Source: an uncultured Slackia sp. (GTDB taxonomy: Bacteria > Actinomycetota > Coriobacteriia > Coriobacteriales > Eggerthellaceae). From it: a stretch of 28,441 bases of DNA. A model generated the notes under the pieces. That model did not search any database, was not told where the DNA came from, and saw only the letters and a program-made list of their open reading frames with translations. The position numbers and the translations under genes are program-made. Each line of letters begins with the position of its first letter. Position 1 is the stretch's first letter. Positions 1 to 7,526 of the stretch are shown here, piece after piece. Location of the stretch: positions 1-28,441 of the forward strand of contig CALBLG010000120.1 in the NCBI GenBank assembly GCA_937895975.1, given 5' to 3'.

Positions 1-133
1 GCTTTTTCTCGCATCAGAGCAAAGCGGATGTGCCACGCTTGGACTTCGAAAATCGAAGCGACTCATTTTCCCCATAAGTACTTACGAAATGGGAGTGCAT
101 CTTCTAGCCTGTTTTGCGAGAGAAAGAGGCGCT

Positions 134-1015
134 ATGCATTATTCCGACGGGGCGTTCTACCGTCCCCTTTTTGAAAACGACATGCTGCAACTGCAGGTCG
201 CCACTGGATGCTCGCACAACAAATGCGCATTCTGCGATATGTACAAGCAGCCCTTCTCGCCTTCGCCGCGCAACGAGATCGTACAAGACCTCGACGAAAT
301 GAAGGCATTTTGGCCACGCTGCCCCCGAATTTTCCTTGCAGGTGGCAACGCGCTGTGCCTTCCCCAGCAAGAGCTCCTCTTCATTCTTGAAGAAATCTCA
401 AAGCGCTTTCCCCATGCAACCGTGGGCAGCTTCGCTCGAGTGACCGACATAGAGCGAAAAACCGACGAACAGCTCGCCCAGCTGGCGAGTCTTGGCCTAA
501 CCGATATTTCAATCGGCACTGAAAGCGGCTTGGATTGCGCGCTTGCCGACATGCATAAGGGCTTCACCGCCAAGCAAAGCCTTGAGCAATGTTCGCGCCT
601 CGAACGCGCCGGAATGGCATACAACCTGTTCTATTTGCTTGGCATGGCCGGTTTCGGCCGAGCCCACGAATCGGCTGAAGCAACCGCGACGCTGTATGGC
701 CAGCTCGCACCGCGGCGCATCATGGTCCACACCATGACGGCGTTCAACGGCACCGAGCTTTCGGCCCGCATCGCCCAAGGCGATTTCCGTCCTGCCAAAG
801 AGCTCGAAACCGTGCGCGAACTTCGTGAATTCGTAGAACTCTACCAACCGCGAGCTCGCGTATTCCTTTTAGGCAACCATATCGGTAACGTCGCGCACGC
901 TAGCGCGTTTCTGCCCGATGACAGAAGCGAGCTGCTGCGCTATTACGACAGCATCTTAAAAGCAAGCGACGAGGAGACGCTCGCTCGACAGCGCGCAGCG
1001 ATGACCTCGATTTAG
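134..1015 (+). CDS. Radical SAM protein of unknown substrate
   Basis: A 293-residue radical SAM enzyme. The cluster-binding cysteines are C26, C31 and C34 within GCSHNKCAFCDMY, a CX4CX2C spacing found in a Fe-S oxidoreductase subgroup instead of the classical CX3CX2C. A glycine-rich strand (FLAGGNAL) and a GTESG segment follow, as expected for the SAM-binding half-barrel. I chose the ATG at 134 because GAGG lies 5 bases upstream; an in-frame ATG at 89 would add 15 residues with no ribosome site. The gene stands alone and converges on the lysE-type gene. The reaction cannot be named from sequence. Confidence is high for the family and low for the function. Confidence 0.85.
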   Translation: MHYSDGAFYRPLFENDMLQLQVATGCSHNKCAFCDMYKQPFSPSPRNEIVQDLDEMKAFWPRCPRIFLAGGNALCLPQQELLFILEEISKRFPHATVGSFARVTDIERKTDEQLAQLASLGLTDISIGTESGLDCALADMHKGFTAKQSLEQCSRLERAGMAYNLFYLLGMAGFGRAHESAEATATLYGQLAPRRIMVHTMTAFNGTELSARIAQGDFRPAKELETVRELREFVELYQPRARVFLLGNHIGNVAHASAFLPDDRSELLRYYDSILKASDEETLARQRAAMTSI

Positions 1016-1071
1016 CAAAGAGCGCGAAGGCGGGCTCGGCGCAAGCCCTCCTCGCCGTGGCCATCGATAGC

Positions 1072-1108
1072 AAAAAGCCGGAGTCACGTCAATCGCGCAA
1101 CCCCGGCT
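1072..1108 (-). terminator. Intrinsic terminator of the LysE-type gene
   Basis: Read on the minus strand, AGCCGG pairs with CCGGCT across a 21-base loop and is followed by five T. It lies about 25 bases past the LysE-type stop codon, in the gap where two genes converge. Confidence 0.6.
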
Positions 1109-1131
1109 CTCAAATCTCGCAGATTCGAGCG

Positions 1132-1719
1132 TTACTCGAGCAGCATCATCACGGCGCATGCCGCCAAAGAAATCGCGAAAATCATGTTCGCCGCGCGGAA
1201 ATGCTCACGATACACGCGCTGCAGAACAACCCCGCAGCCGGCCCACACGAGCGTCGCGACCGACCCGAGCGCGGCGATAAGCACGCAGATTCCCATCAGC
1301 GGTGCCAGCCCGTCGAAATACGGCGTCACGAAACCGCCAAGAGCCGTTATGCCGTATAAATAAACCTTCACGTTCACGAACTGCAGCAGAAAGCCCTCGA
1401 GAAACGAGGCGCTCTTTCCTGCGTCGGATGCGTCGGGCTTGCTGCGGGCGATATGAATCGCGAGCCACGCGATATACACAACGCCGACGTATTTTAATGC
1501 CCCCAGCAATGCTGGGGCGTTTGCGCCAATGGCAAACACGACGAACGCGCAAATCTCTTGTACGGCTAAATAACCTGCGAAAATACCGAAAACAAGCGGC
1601 TTGCCGCGGCGCCACCCGTATGCAGATGTGGTACCCAAGGCCAAGATATTGCCGGGGCCTGGCGTAAAAGAATTCACGAGTGCATACACGATGAACCCGG
1701 TTAGTGCATGAATGGGCAT
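1132..1719 (-). CDS. LysE/RhtB family amino acid exporter
   Basis: A 195-residue membrane protein, the usual length for LysE/RhtB exporters, which efflux amino acids or their derivatives across the cytoplasmic membrane. The N-terminus has the family signature FTPGPGNILALGTTSAYGWR at about residues 18-37. Five to six hydrophobic segments follow, with a second short motif around FVNVKVYLYG. AGGAGG sits 8 bases upstream of the ATG, so the start is secure. A small minus-strand gene ends about 130 bases upstream, and co-transcription is possible. The substrate is not predictable. An intrinsic terminator follows the stop. Confidence 0.85.
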   Translation of the reverse strand: MPIHALTGFIVYALVNSFTPGPGNILALGTTSAYGWRRGKPLVFGIFAGYLAVQEICAFVVFAIGANAPALLGALKYVGVVYIAWLAIHIARSKPDASDAGKSASFLEGFLLQFVNVKVYLYGITALGGFVTPYFDGLAPLMGICVLIAALGSVATLVWAGCGVVLQRVYREHFRAANMIFAISLAACAVMMLLE

Positions 1720-1846
1720 GAAAATTAACCTCCTGCACGCGATGCTACCAAGAGGCGCGCGGGAGGCAAATAACTAAGAACTTATTGAGTGGTATCGCGC
1801 AGAGAATCAACAGAACCGCCGCAGGCCGTCCATCACACGCGACTGA

Positions 1847-2158
1847 TCACTTCTCCCACGGATGGCTCGTGAGGTGCCACCCGCCGCAATAGGGGCATTC
1901 GTATATCGACAAGCCACGCTTGCCTTGATGCTCGCACCATGCAAGGTTTTCTTCAGCCTCGGCCCGCGACGCATAGCGGTTCTTCGACTCGCATGCTTTG
2001 CGCCGTCGCGCCGCCTCATGATCGGCAGCCGCCCGTTTTCGATGGACGCCTTCGCGAGCAAATGCGTCGTCCAAGCCAGACCCTTCGCCAAAACCGCCGA
2101 GGCCCGCAGCGAATTCCGCCTTCTGTTTCGCCCAAGACGAGCGTTTCTTGCTGCCCAT
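1847..2158 (-). CDS. Small basic protein with C-terminal zinc-ribbon-like CPYC motif
   Basis: A 103-residue hypothetical protein. It is strongly charged (MGSKKRSSWAKQ at the N-terminus, many K, R and E). Its C-terminal 20 residues carry ECPYCGGWHLTSH; with C and H residues upstream (WCEHQ) this could bind one zinc. Similar short CPYCGxWH tails occur in uncharacterised actinobacterial and phage proteins, so nucleic-acid binding is plausible but unproven. The ATG at 2158 is preceded by GGGGAGG at good spacing; the longer upstream open frame lacks a ribosome site. It is divergent from the pyridoxamine kinase gene and lies upstream of the LysE gene. Confidence 0.7.
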   Translation of the reverse strand: MGSKKRSSWAKQKAEFAAGLGGFGEGSGLDDAFAREGVHRKRAAADHEAARRRKACESKNRYASRAEAEENLAWCEHQGKRGLSIYECPYCGGWHLTSHPWEK

Positions 2159-2235
2159 AGCGCCTCCCCGCATGGTATTTTTCGTCGTACTCCGCCGATT
2201 TTGCATGAAACGCGATCGGAAGCGCAATGCGCCCG

Positions 2236-2241
2236 TATAAT
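2236..2241 (+). promoter_or_regulatory. Probable -10 box for the pyridoxamine kinase gene
   Basis: A perfect TATAAT lies 40 bases upstream of the GTG start in the divergent gap. I see no convincing -35 hexamer at 16-18 bases, so this rests on the -10 alone. Confidence 0.4.
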
Positions 2242-2281
2242 TTGATGCCATTACGTCAAACGAAAACGAAGAAAGACCACC

Positions 2282-3127
2282 GTGGAAAGCCCTGCCCCCA
2301 ACCACAATCATCAGAAGAAAATCGCGCTCATCAACGACGTCACCGGCTTCGGCCGATGCTCGGCGGCCGTGCAGCTTCCCATTATCTCGCAGCTTGGCGT
2401 GCAATGCTGCGTGCTGCCCACGTCAATCCTCAGCAACCACACGGGCTTTCCAAGCTACAGCTTCCAGGATTTCACGCCGCACATGCGCGAGCACATCGCC
2501 GAATGGCGAAAGCTTGGCCTGCAGTTCCGCGGCATTTGCACGGGCTTTTTGGGGTCGGCCGAGCAAATCGCCATCGTAAGCGAGTTTATCGAAGAATTCG
2601 GCGGCCCCCGCTGCACCGTGCTCGTAGACCCCGTGATGGGCGACGAAGGCAAGCCCTACGGCACCTACACGCCCGAGATGTGCGCGCGCATGGCCGAACT
2701 GGCCGCGCACGCCGACATCATCACGCCGAACCTCACCGAGGCGTGCATCCTCGCGGGCCGCGACTACGATGCAAGCATAGGCACGCCCGAAGCGCTGCAG
2801 CTTGCGCGCGAGCTTTCCGAAATGGGGCCGTCGCGCGTGGTGGTGACCGGCGTCGAAGCCGCGAACACCGTGGCCAACGTCTGCTTCGAACGCGGAGCCG
2901 AGCCATTCACGGTAGCCACCGAGCGCCTGGGCGGCCAACGCTCGGGGTGCGGCGACGTGTTCTCGGCCATCATAGCGGCCGACGCGGTGAACGGCGTGCC
3001 GTTCGAGGCGTCGGTGCGCAAAGCGTCGCAATTCACGCACGACTGCGTGCGCGTCAGCATCGATTTGGGCATTCCCCATACCGATGGCCTGGCATTCGAG
3101 GAAAAGCTGCACACGCTAGCCCGATAG
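2282..3127 (+). CDS. Pyridoxamine/pyridoxal kinase
   Basis: A 281-residue ribokinase-superfamily enzyme of the PdxK/PdxY group, which phosphorylates pyridoxal, pyridoxamine or pyridoxine with ATP in vitamin B6 salvage. Visible motifs are INDVTGFGRCS near residue 17, DPVMGDEGKPYG at 116-127 (metal and phosphate region), TPNLTEA at 148-154, and SGCGD at 221-225 with D225 as the expected catalytic base. The fold's usual GTGD is GCGD here; a Cys at this place is known in some dual-activity kinases, so activity is not excluded. The GTG start is the only sensible one, although its ribosome site is weak. A TatD-linked radical SAM gene follows on the same strand. Confidence 0.88.
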   Translation: MESPAPNHNHQKKIALINDVTGFGRCSAAVQLPIISQLGVQCCVLPTSILSNHTGFPSYSFQDFTPHMREHIAEWRKLGLQFRGICTGFLGSAEQIAIVSEFIEEFGGPRCTVLVDPVMGDEGKPYGTYTPEMCARMAELAAHADIITPNLTEACILAGRDYDASIGTPEALQLARELSEMGPSRVVVTGVEAANTVANVCFERGAEPFTVATERLGGQRSGCGDVFSAIIAADAVNGVPFEASVRKASQFTHDCVRVSIDLGIPHTDGLAFEEKLHTLAR

Positions 3128-3157
3128 CATCACGCAAGCACGACAAAAGAGGAGTAA

Positions 3158-3301
3158 GGTTTGCTTCGGTCGGCTCGCCCAAACGGGAGGCTTGGATTCA
3201 CCGATTCGCCTAAAAGCAGAAATCGCGGCGGCGCGCATAGCATGCAAAGCGAGCGGCAGCGCCGCGTGCGCCCCAGTTGGGCGAGCCGACCGAAGCAAAC
3301 C
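3158..3301. repeat. 25-bp perfect inverted repeat, 94-base spacer
   Basis: Arms at 3158-3182 and 3277-3301 are perfect reverse complements (left arm starts GGTTTGCTTCGGTCGG). The element fills the gap between the pyridoxamine kinase and the radical SAM gene and ends 21 bases before that gene's ATG. No U-run follows, so it is not a simple terminator. No target-site duplication is obvious. Confidence 0.85.
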
Positions 3302-3322
3302 GCCAGGTCGAAAGAAGCCGCT

Positions 3323-3952
3323 ATGCAAAAAGCCGAAACTATCGTCTATCCCGTCCATCATGGGTTGTATGTAAATCTCACAAACCGCTGCAGCTGTGCC
3401 TGCACATTCTGCATCCGCCAAAGCGCGAGCGGCGTTGGGCAAGACGGCGAAGGCGCCGACAACGTGTTGTGGCTCGACCACGAGCCCAGCTTCGACGAGG
3501 TGATGGCCGCGTTCGAGGCGCAGGACATGAGCGCTTACGAAGAGGTCGTGTTCTGCGGCTTCGGAGAGCCCACCTGCGCCTTCGACATGCTGAAACGCGT
3601 GGCTGCCGAAGCGAAGCGCCGCTATAGCCTGCCGATTCGCGTGAACACGAACGGCCAAGGCAGCCTGATCAACGGCCGCGACATCGCGCCGGAATTCGAA
3701 GGCATCGTCGACACGGTGTCAATCTCGTTGAACACGCCCAACGCCGAGGAATACCACGCGCTCGTGCGCAGCCAGTTCGGCGACGCGGCATTTCAAGGCA
3801 TGCTTGATTTCGCGCGAGAGGTGCGCAAGTACGTGCCCAACGTGGTAATGACCACCGTCGAAACCACCATCTCGCACGAAGACGAAGAGAAATGCCAGGC
3901 CATCTGCGACAAGCTGGGCGTGTGCTACCGCATCCGCGCCTGGGTCGACTAG
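3323..3952 (+). CDS. TatD family nuclease-associated radical SAM protein
   Basis: A 209-residue radical SAM protein. LTNRCSCACTFCIRQ places the CX3CX2C cysteines at 23, 27 and 30. EEVVFCGFGEPT and RVNTNGQGSLINGR are the SAM-binding strands, and VSISLNTPNAEEYH follows. This pattern matches the small radical SAM family often encoded beside, or fused to, TatD-type DNases; no TatD gene is visible here. The substrate is unknown. I start it at ATG 3323, where the family's N-terminal strand (YVNLTNRC) begins at the right distance. The ribosome site is weak (AAAGAAG). The frame stays open upstream to a TTG at 3161 that follows a good AGAGGAG, but that extension is made of the inverted repeat. Confidence 0.8.
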   Translation: MQKAETIVYPVHHGLYVNLTNRCSCACTFCIRQSASGVGQDGEGADNVLWLDHEPSFDEVMAAFEAQDMSAYEEVVFCGFGEPTCAFDMLKRVAAEAKRRYSLPIRVNTNGQGSLINGRDIAPEFEGIVDTVSISLNTPNAEEYHALVRSQFGDAAFQGMLDFAREVRKYVPNVVMTTVETTISHEDEEKCQAICDKLGVCYRIRAWVD

Positions 3953-3999
3953 GCCGCGCCTAGTACACCATTGTTCAACCGCTACGCGAAAGACCGACC

Positions 4000-5160
4000 A
4001 TGACCGCCCGACAAGAAGACAAGCTCGTCAACTACCTGTGCATGGCGGGCCATATATGTGCCGACATCAACCAGGGCGCGCTTTCGGCGACGCTGCCCTT
4101 CCTCGTGATGTACGACGGCTATTCCTATACCGCCGTGGCGGGACTCGTATTCGCAGCGAACATCGCGTCAGCCGTAATCCAGCCGTTGTTCGGCACCATA
4201 GGCGACCGCAAGGCATGCCCATGGTTCATGGCACTGGGCGTGTTCCTAGCCGGCCTTGGCATGTGCGGCGTGGGCTTTCTAGACAATTATTGGGCCACGC
4301 TTGCCGCAGCCATGGTTTCGGGCATAGGCGTGGCGATGTTCCACCCCGAGGGCGGACGCCTGTCGAACCTCGCTGCGGGCGCGCGCAAGGCAAACGGCAT
4401 GTCCATCTTTGCCGTGGGCGGAAACGTGGGGTTCTTTGTGGGACCGCTGATGGCCGCTCTATTCTTAAGCGCGTTCGGCATGCACGGCACGCTGGCGTTC
4501 CTATTCCCCGCCACCATCTGCGCCGCAGTGCTGCTGGCCTTTAACAGGCGATTCCTGGCGCTCGGCCTTGCGAAGAATTCCGCGGCGACGACCGACGATC
4601 GACCTGAGCGCTGGGGCAGCTTCGCGCTGGCCATGGGAGTGCTGTCGTGCCGTTCCATCGTCGAATACGGGCTCATGGCCTTCATCCCGCTGTTCTTCGT
4701 CAGCGTACTGGGACAAGGCGAGACATTCGGCTCGCTCATGCTTTCGGTGTTCGCCATCGCAGGCGCTATCGCTACCGCGGTATCGGGCCGCGTGACCGAG
4801 CGCGCCGGCGTATTCAAAATCGCATATCTCTGCTTCGGAGCGCTTGCGCTGTGCTTGGTGGCATTCGCATTCAATCGTTCGCTCGGCCTTGCCATCGCGC
4901 TGGTTTGCCTGCTCACCAGCGCCGCGAACCTATTCTACCCGTCGTTTGTCGCGCTGGGCATGAGCTACGTGCCCCGCCATTTAGGCACGGCATCGGGAAT
5001 TTCATACGGAGTGGTGATTTGCGTCGGCGGCATCGTCGAACCGCTTTTGGGCGTGGCGGGCGATACGTGGGGGCTGCCATCGGTCATGCTCCTCATCGCC
5101 GCCGTCACCATCGCGGGACTTGGCATGGTCGCCATTGTGCAGCGCCATAACGAGAAATAG
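4000..5160 (+). CDS. MFS exporter, fosmidomycin-resistance (Fsr) type
   Basis: A 386-residue, 12-helix major facilitator transporter. The loop-2/3 motif is GTIGDRKACPW. The stretch AMFHPEGGRLSNLAAG followed by KANGMSIFAVGGNVGFFVGP is characteristic of the Fsr group, whose E. coli member exports fosmidomycin. The natural substrate here is unknown; Fsr relatives are also annotated as sugar or drug efflux pumps. The gene lies 47 bases after the TatD-linked radical SAM gene and could share its transcript. The ribosome site is weak (GAAAGACC). It converges on the DHA2 exporter, with a symmetrical terminator between them. Confidence 0.85.
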   Translation: MTARQEDKLVNYLCMAGHICADINQGALSATLPFLVMYDGYSYTAVAGLVFAANIASAVIQPLFGTIGDRKACPWFMALGVFLAGLGMCGVGFLDNYWATLAAAMVSGIGVAMFHPEGGRLSNLAAGARKANGMSIFAVGGNVGFFVGPLMAALFLSAFGMHGTLAFLFPATICAAVLLAFNRRFLALGLAKNSAATTDDRPERWGSFALAMGVLSCRSIVEYGLMAFIPLFFVSVLGQGETFGSLMLSVFAIAGAIATAVSGRVTERAGVFKIAYLCFGALALCLVAFAFNRSLGLAIALVCLLTSAANLFYPSFVALGMSYVPRHLGTASGISYGVVICVGGIVEPLLGVAGDTWGLPSVMLLIAAVTIAGLGMVAIVQRHNEK

Positions 5161-5186
5161 CAAACCGTGAACGAAAATCTTGCTTG

Positions 5187-5342
5187 AATATCCGAGATTG
5201 CGAGTTTTGTCCTATTTCTAAGGCCAAAATACAGCCTCCAACGCAATAAGGCCTGGTGACAAATATCGTCACCAGGCCTTATGGAAAAGTTTCAAGTACG
5301 AATTCGAGCAGCAAGCGGACAAAACTTGCAATCTCGGATATT
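5187..5342. repeat. Palindromic intergenic element A
   Basis: 26-bp arms at 5187-5212 and 5317-5342 are inverted copies with one mismatch (left arm starts ATATCCGAGATTGCGAG). They enclose a strong bidirectional terminator at 5246-5282. The arm core resembles the boxes of elements B to E in this window. The rest of the 281-base gap has no gene. Confidence 0.8.
5246..5282. terminator. Bidirectional hairpin terminator between two MFS genes
   Basis: A perfect 15-bp stem (AAGGCCTGGTGAC pairing with its complement, plus two AT pairs) has a 7-base AT-rich loop. It lies between genes converging from both sides. A/T tracts beside it are short, so it may act as a 3' end or stability structure more than a classical terminator. 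Confidence 0.6.
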
Positions 5343-5441
5343 TTTCGCTCCGTTCGGTTCAAATAGCCGCGCCCCAGCTGAAATCAATCAATCCGGGGCT
5401 CAGCACAACCAACACTCGCCTTCGCGATTAAACTTCCGTCG

Positions 5442-6920
5442 TTACGCTTCGGCGGAAGCAGCAGAGGCGGCACCCTCGCGAAGCTCAACCTCGGGAACCG
5501 CATCGGTCTTCTCGGCGTGTTTCTTCAGCATGAACGCCACGCCCAGGCCACACACGGCCAGCACCAGCGTGAACGCGAAACCCCAGTGCGAACCAGTCGT
5601 GAACGCCTCGGCCGCCGATGCGCCGCCGGCGGCGTAGTAGCTCGCCTGGCCCATGCCCAAAAGGCTCGTGGCGACGGCGGTCGCGATGGCGCCAAGCACC
5701 TGCTGCATCGTGTTCAGCGCGGTGGAACCGTCGGCCGAAAGCTTCGGCGGCAGCGAGTTCAGCGCGCTCGTCTGGCACGGAGACATGGCCAGCGGCACGC
5801 CGACCATCAGCACGACATGCGCGGCAATCACGTACGCAACCGAGCTCGACCCCATGGCCAGCAGCAGCATAACCGAGCCGATGATCGACAGCGCGAAGCC
5901 CACGCGAGCGGGAATGCGTGCGCCCACGCGGTCGTACAAGCGGCCAGCCGCCATCGAGACGAGAGCGTTCACGATACCGCCCGGCAGCATGATGATGCCA
6001 GTCATGGCAACAGGCAGGTCCATGGCATTCTGAATGAACTGGGGCAAAAGGAACATGGCCGAAAGCGTGATGCCGAAGTTCAGCATCATGGCCGCGCCGC
6101 CCACGCAAAAGCCGCGGATGCCGAACACGCGAACGTCGATAATAGGCACCTCGATAGAAAGCTGGCGACGCGCATACAGCGCAAGCGCCACAACGCCGCA
6201 CGCCAGCGGAACGATGACCTGCGCCGAAGCCCAACCATACAGGCTTGCCAGGCCGACGCCCAGCACCAAACCGCCAAAGCCGACGCACGAAAGGGCGCAC
6301 GAAAGGGCGTCGATGCGCGGGCGCGTAAGCTCATAGGGGTTAACGAGCGTCTTTGCCGCAAACGCCATAGCCACGGCAAGCACCACGACGAACATGAAGA
6401 AAATCGCGCGCCACGAGAACGCGCCCAACACGATGCCAGAAAGCGTGGGGCCGATGGCCGGCGCGAACATGATGATGAGCGCGGTAATGCCCATGGCGGC
6501 TCCGATTTTACGCGGCGGGAACACCTCGAGCACCACGGCAAACATCATGGGCAGCACGAGACCCGTGCCAACGCCCTGCACCAAGCGGCCTGCAAGCAGC
6601 ACCGCGAACGACGGCGCAAGCCCGCTCACAAGCGAGCCAACCAAAAACGCGCCCAGCGCGAACAAGGTGAGCTTGCGTACGGAAAACCACTTCATAAGAA
6701 TGCTGGCGAACGGCATAACCAAACCGATGACCAGCATATATCCGATAACGAGCCATTGCGTGATGGCGGTATCCACGCCGAACGCCGCGCCCAGCTGCGG
6801 CAAGGCAATGTTCAGACACGTCTCGCTGAACATGCCCGTAAAGCCGCCCAGATACAAGCCCATCATCGTGAGATACGGGTGCGCCACCTTCACGCGCGCT
6901 TCGTTGAAACCATTCGACAT
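5442..6920 (-). CDS. DHA2 family multidrug MFS exporter (EmrB/QacA type)
   Basis: A 492-residue protein with about 14 hydrophobic segments, the DHA2 length. TM1 contains ETCLNIALPQLG, TM2 ITQWLVIGYML, and TM5 APAIGPTLSGIVLG, which is the antiporter motif C region. It is expected to export drugs, bile acids or other amphiphiles by proton exchange; nothing visible fixes the substrate. The ATG at 6920 lacks a close ribosome site (AAAGGA is 16 bases away). The promoter-proximal leader contains an intrinsic terminator, so expression may be controlled by readthrough. Bile salt hydrolase is encoded nearby on the other strand, and a link to bile tolerance is only a guess. Confidence 0.87.
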   Translation of the reverse strand: MSNGFNEARVKVAHPYLTMMGLYLGGFTGMFSETCLNIALPQLGAAFGVDTAITQWLVIGYMLVIGLVMPFASILMKWFSVRKLTLFALGAFLVGSLVSGLAPSFAVLLAGRLVQGVGTGLVLPMMFAVVLEVFPPRKIGAAMGITALIIMFAPAIGPTLSGIVLGAFSWRAIFFMFVVVLAVAMAFAAKTLVNPYELTRPRIDALSCALSCVGFGGLVLGVGLASLYGWASAQVIVPLACGVVALALYARRQLSIEVPIIDVRVFGIRGFCVGGAAMMLNFGITLSAMFLLPQFIQNAMDLPVAMTGIIMLPGGIVNALVSMAAGRLYDRVGARIPARVGFALSIIGSVMLLLAMGSSSVAYVIAAHVVLMVGVPLAMSPCQTSALNSLPPKLSADGSTALNTMQQVLGAIATAVATSLLGMGQASYYAAGGASAAEAFTTGSHWGFAFTLVLAVCGLGVAFMLKKHAEKTDAVPEVELREGAASAASAEA

Positions 6921-7014
6921 AAAGTTGAGACCAATTCCTTTCCATCAGAACGAATACACGGCAGCCACGACGCGCGCCGCCCGCACACGTCGGCCGCAAC
7001 CGAACTTGGGCAAC

Positions 7015-7064
7015 AAAAAAGAGCCCCGCGAGGACGACAAGCTTTCATCCTTGCGGGGCTCTTT
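7015..7064 (-). terminator. Leader terminator upstream of the DHA2 exporter
   Basis: On the minus strand, AAAGAGCCCCGC pairs with GCGGGGCTCTTT across about 23 bases and is followed by T6. It lies 95 bases before the exporter start, and no minus-strand gene precedes it, so it appears to sit inside the exporter's own leader. Confidence 0.65.
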
Positions 7065-7091
7065 GCTCCGTGACTACCACTAATTGATTCT

Positions 7092-7121
7092 TTTATAGCA
7101 TGCCCGCACCGCGCTTCGTAA
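7092..7121 (-). promoter_or_regulatory. Candidate promoter of the DHA2 exporter leader
   Basis: On the minus strand TTACGA and TATAAA are separated by 18 bases. Transcription would begin near 7085 and meet the leader terminator about 20 bases later. Confidence 0.4.
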
Positions 7122-7241
7122 GCGTTGAAATTGTGGATTCATAAGTGCTCCCAACTCGAAACCGCGCACCGCGAACCGAAAGCCTCTCAATTCGCCATAG
7201 CAAACGCCGCCTGCGCGCAAGCATAAACGTCGTTTCGAGAT

Positions 7242-7400
7242 TTATATCCGAAATTGCGAGTTATGTACCATTCCGTCGCGTTCCGATGACGGAAAAGAGC
7301 CATCAGAGGCCCAAAGCCGGCCTTTCCCTGCGATTTTGCCGCATAAAAGCATGCTTCGGCACGCCCGAATAGGCCATAACCCGCAATCTTGGATAAAAAT
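7242..7400. repeat. Palindromic intergenic element B
   Basis: Imperfect inverted arms at about 7242-7275 and 7366-7400 share the box ATATCCGAAATTGCGAG with element A. The interior holds small hairpins but no gene. It occupies the 600-base gap between the divergent DHA2 exporter and bile salt hydrolase genes, which is otherwise noncoding apart from the exporter leader. Confidence 0.65.
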
Positions 7401-7526
7401 CGCACGATGCCGTTCAGCAACGGCTTCTTTCGGCTTCATAACGGCGCTTCAACGATACGCGCCGCAGCCTTGCCATGCCGCGAGCGCCGTTTCAAGATAG
7501 AGAAAACCACGACGAAAGGACGCATC

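Noticed and set aside
1720..1846. A lysine riboswitch before the LysE-type exporter
   Set aside because: The leader is under 130 bases, too short for the lysine aptamer. Only one bulged GCGAT-ACCA stem is visible.
2227..3213. A 328-codon plus-strand frame overlapping the pyridoxamine kinase
   Set aside because: Its composition is dominated by Arg/His/Gly, it has no motif, and the kinase frame in the same stretch has clear family motifs.
5517..7073. A 518-codon plus-strand open frame opposite the DHA2 exporter
   Set aside because: It is rich in R, H, Q and A with no hydrophobic core or family motif, and mirrors the GC-rich exporter codons on the other strand.
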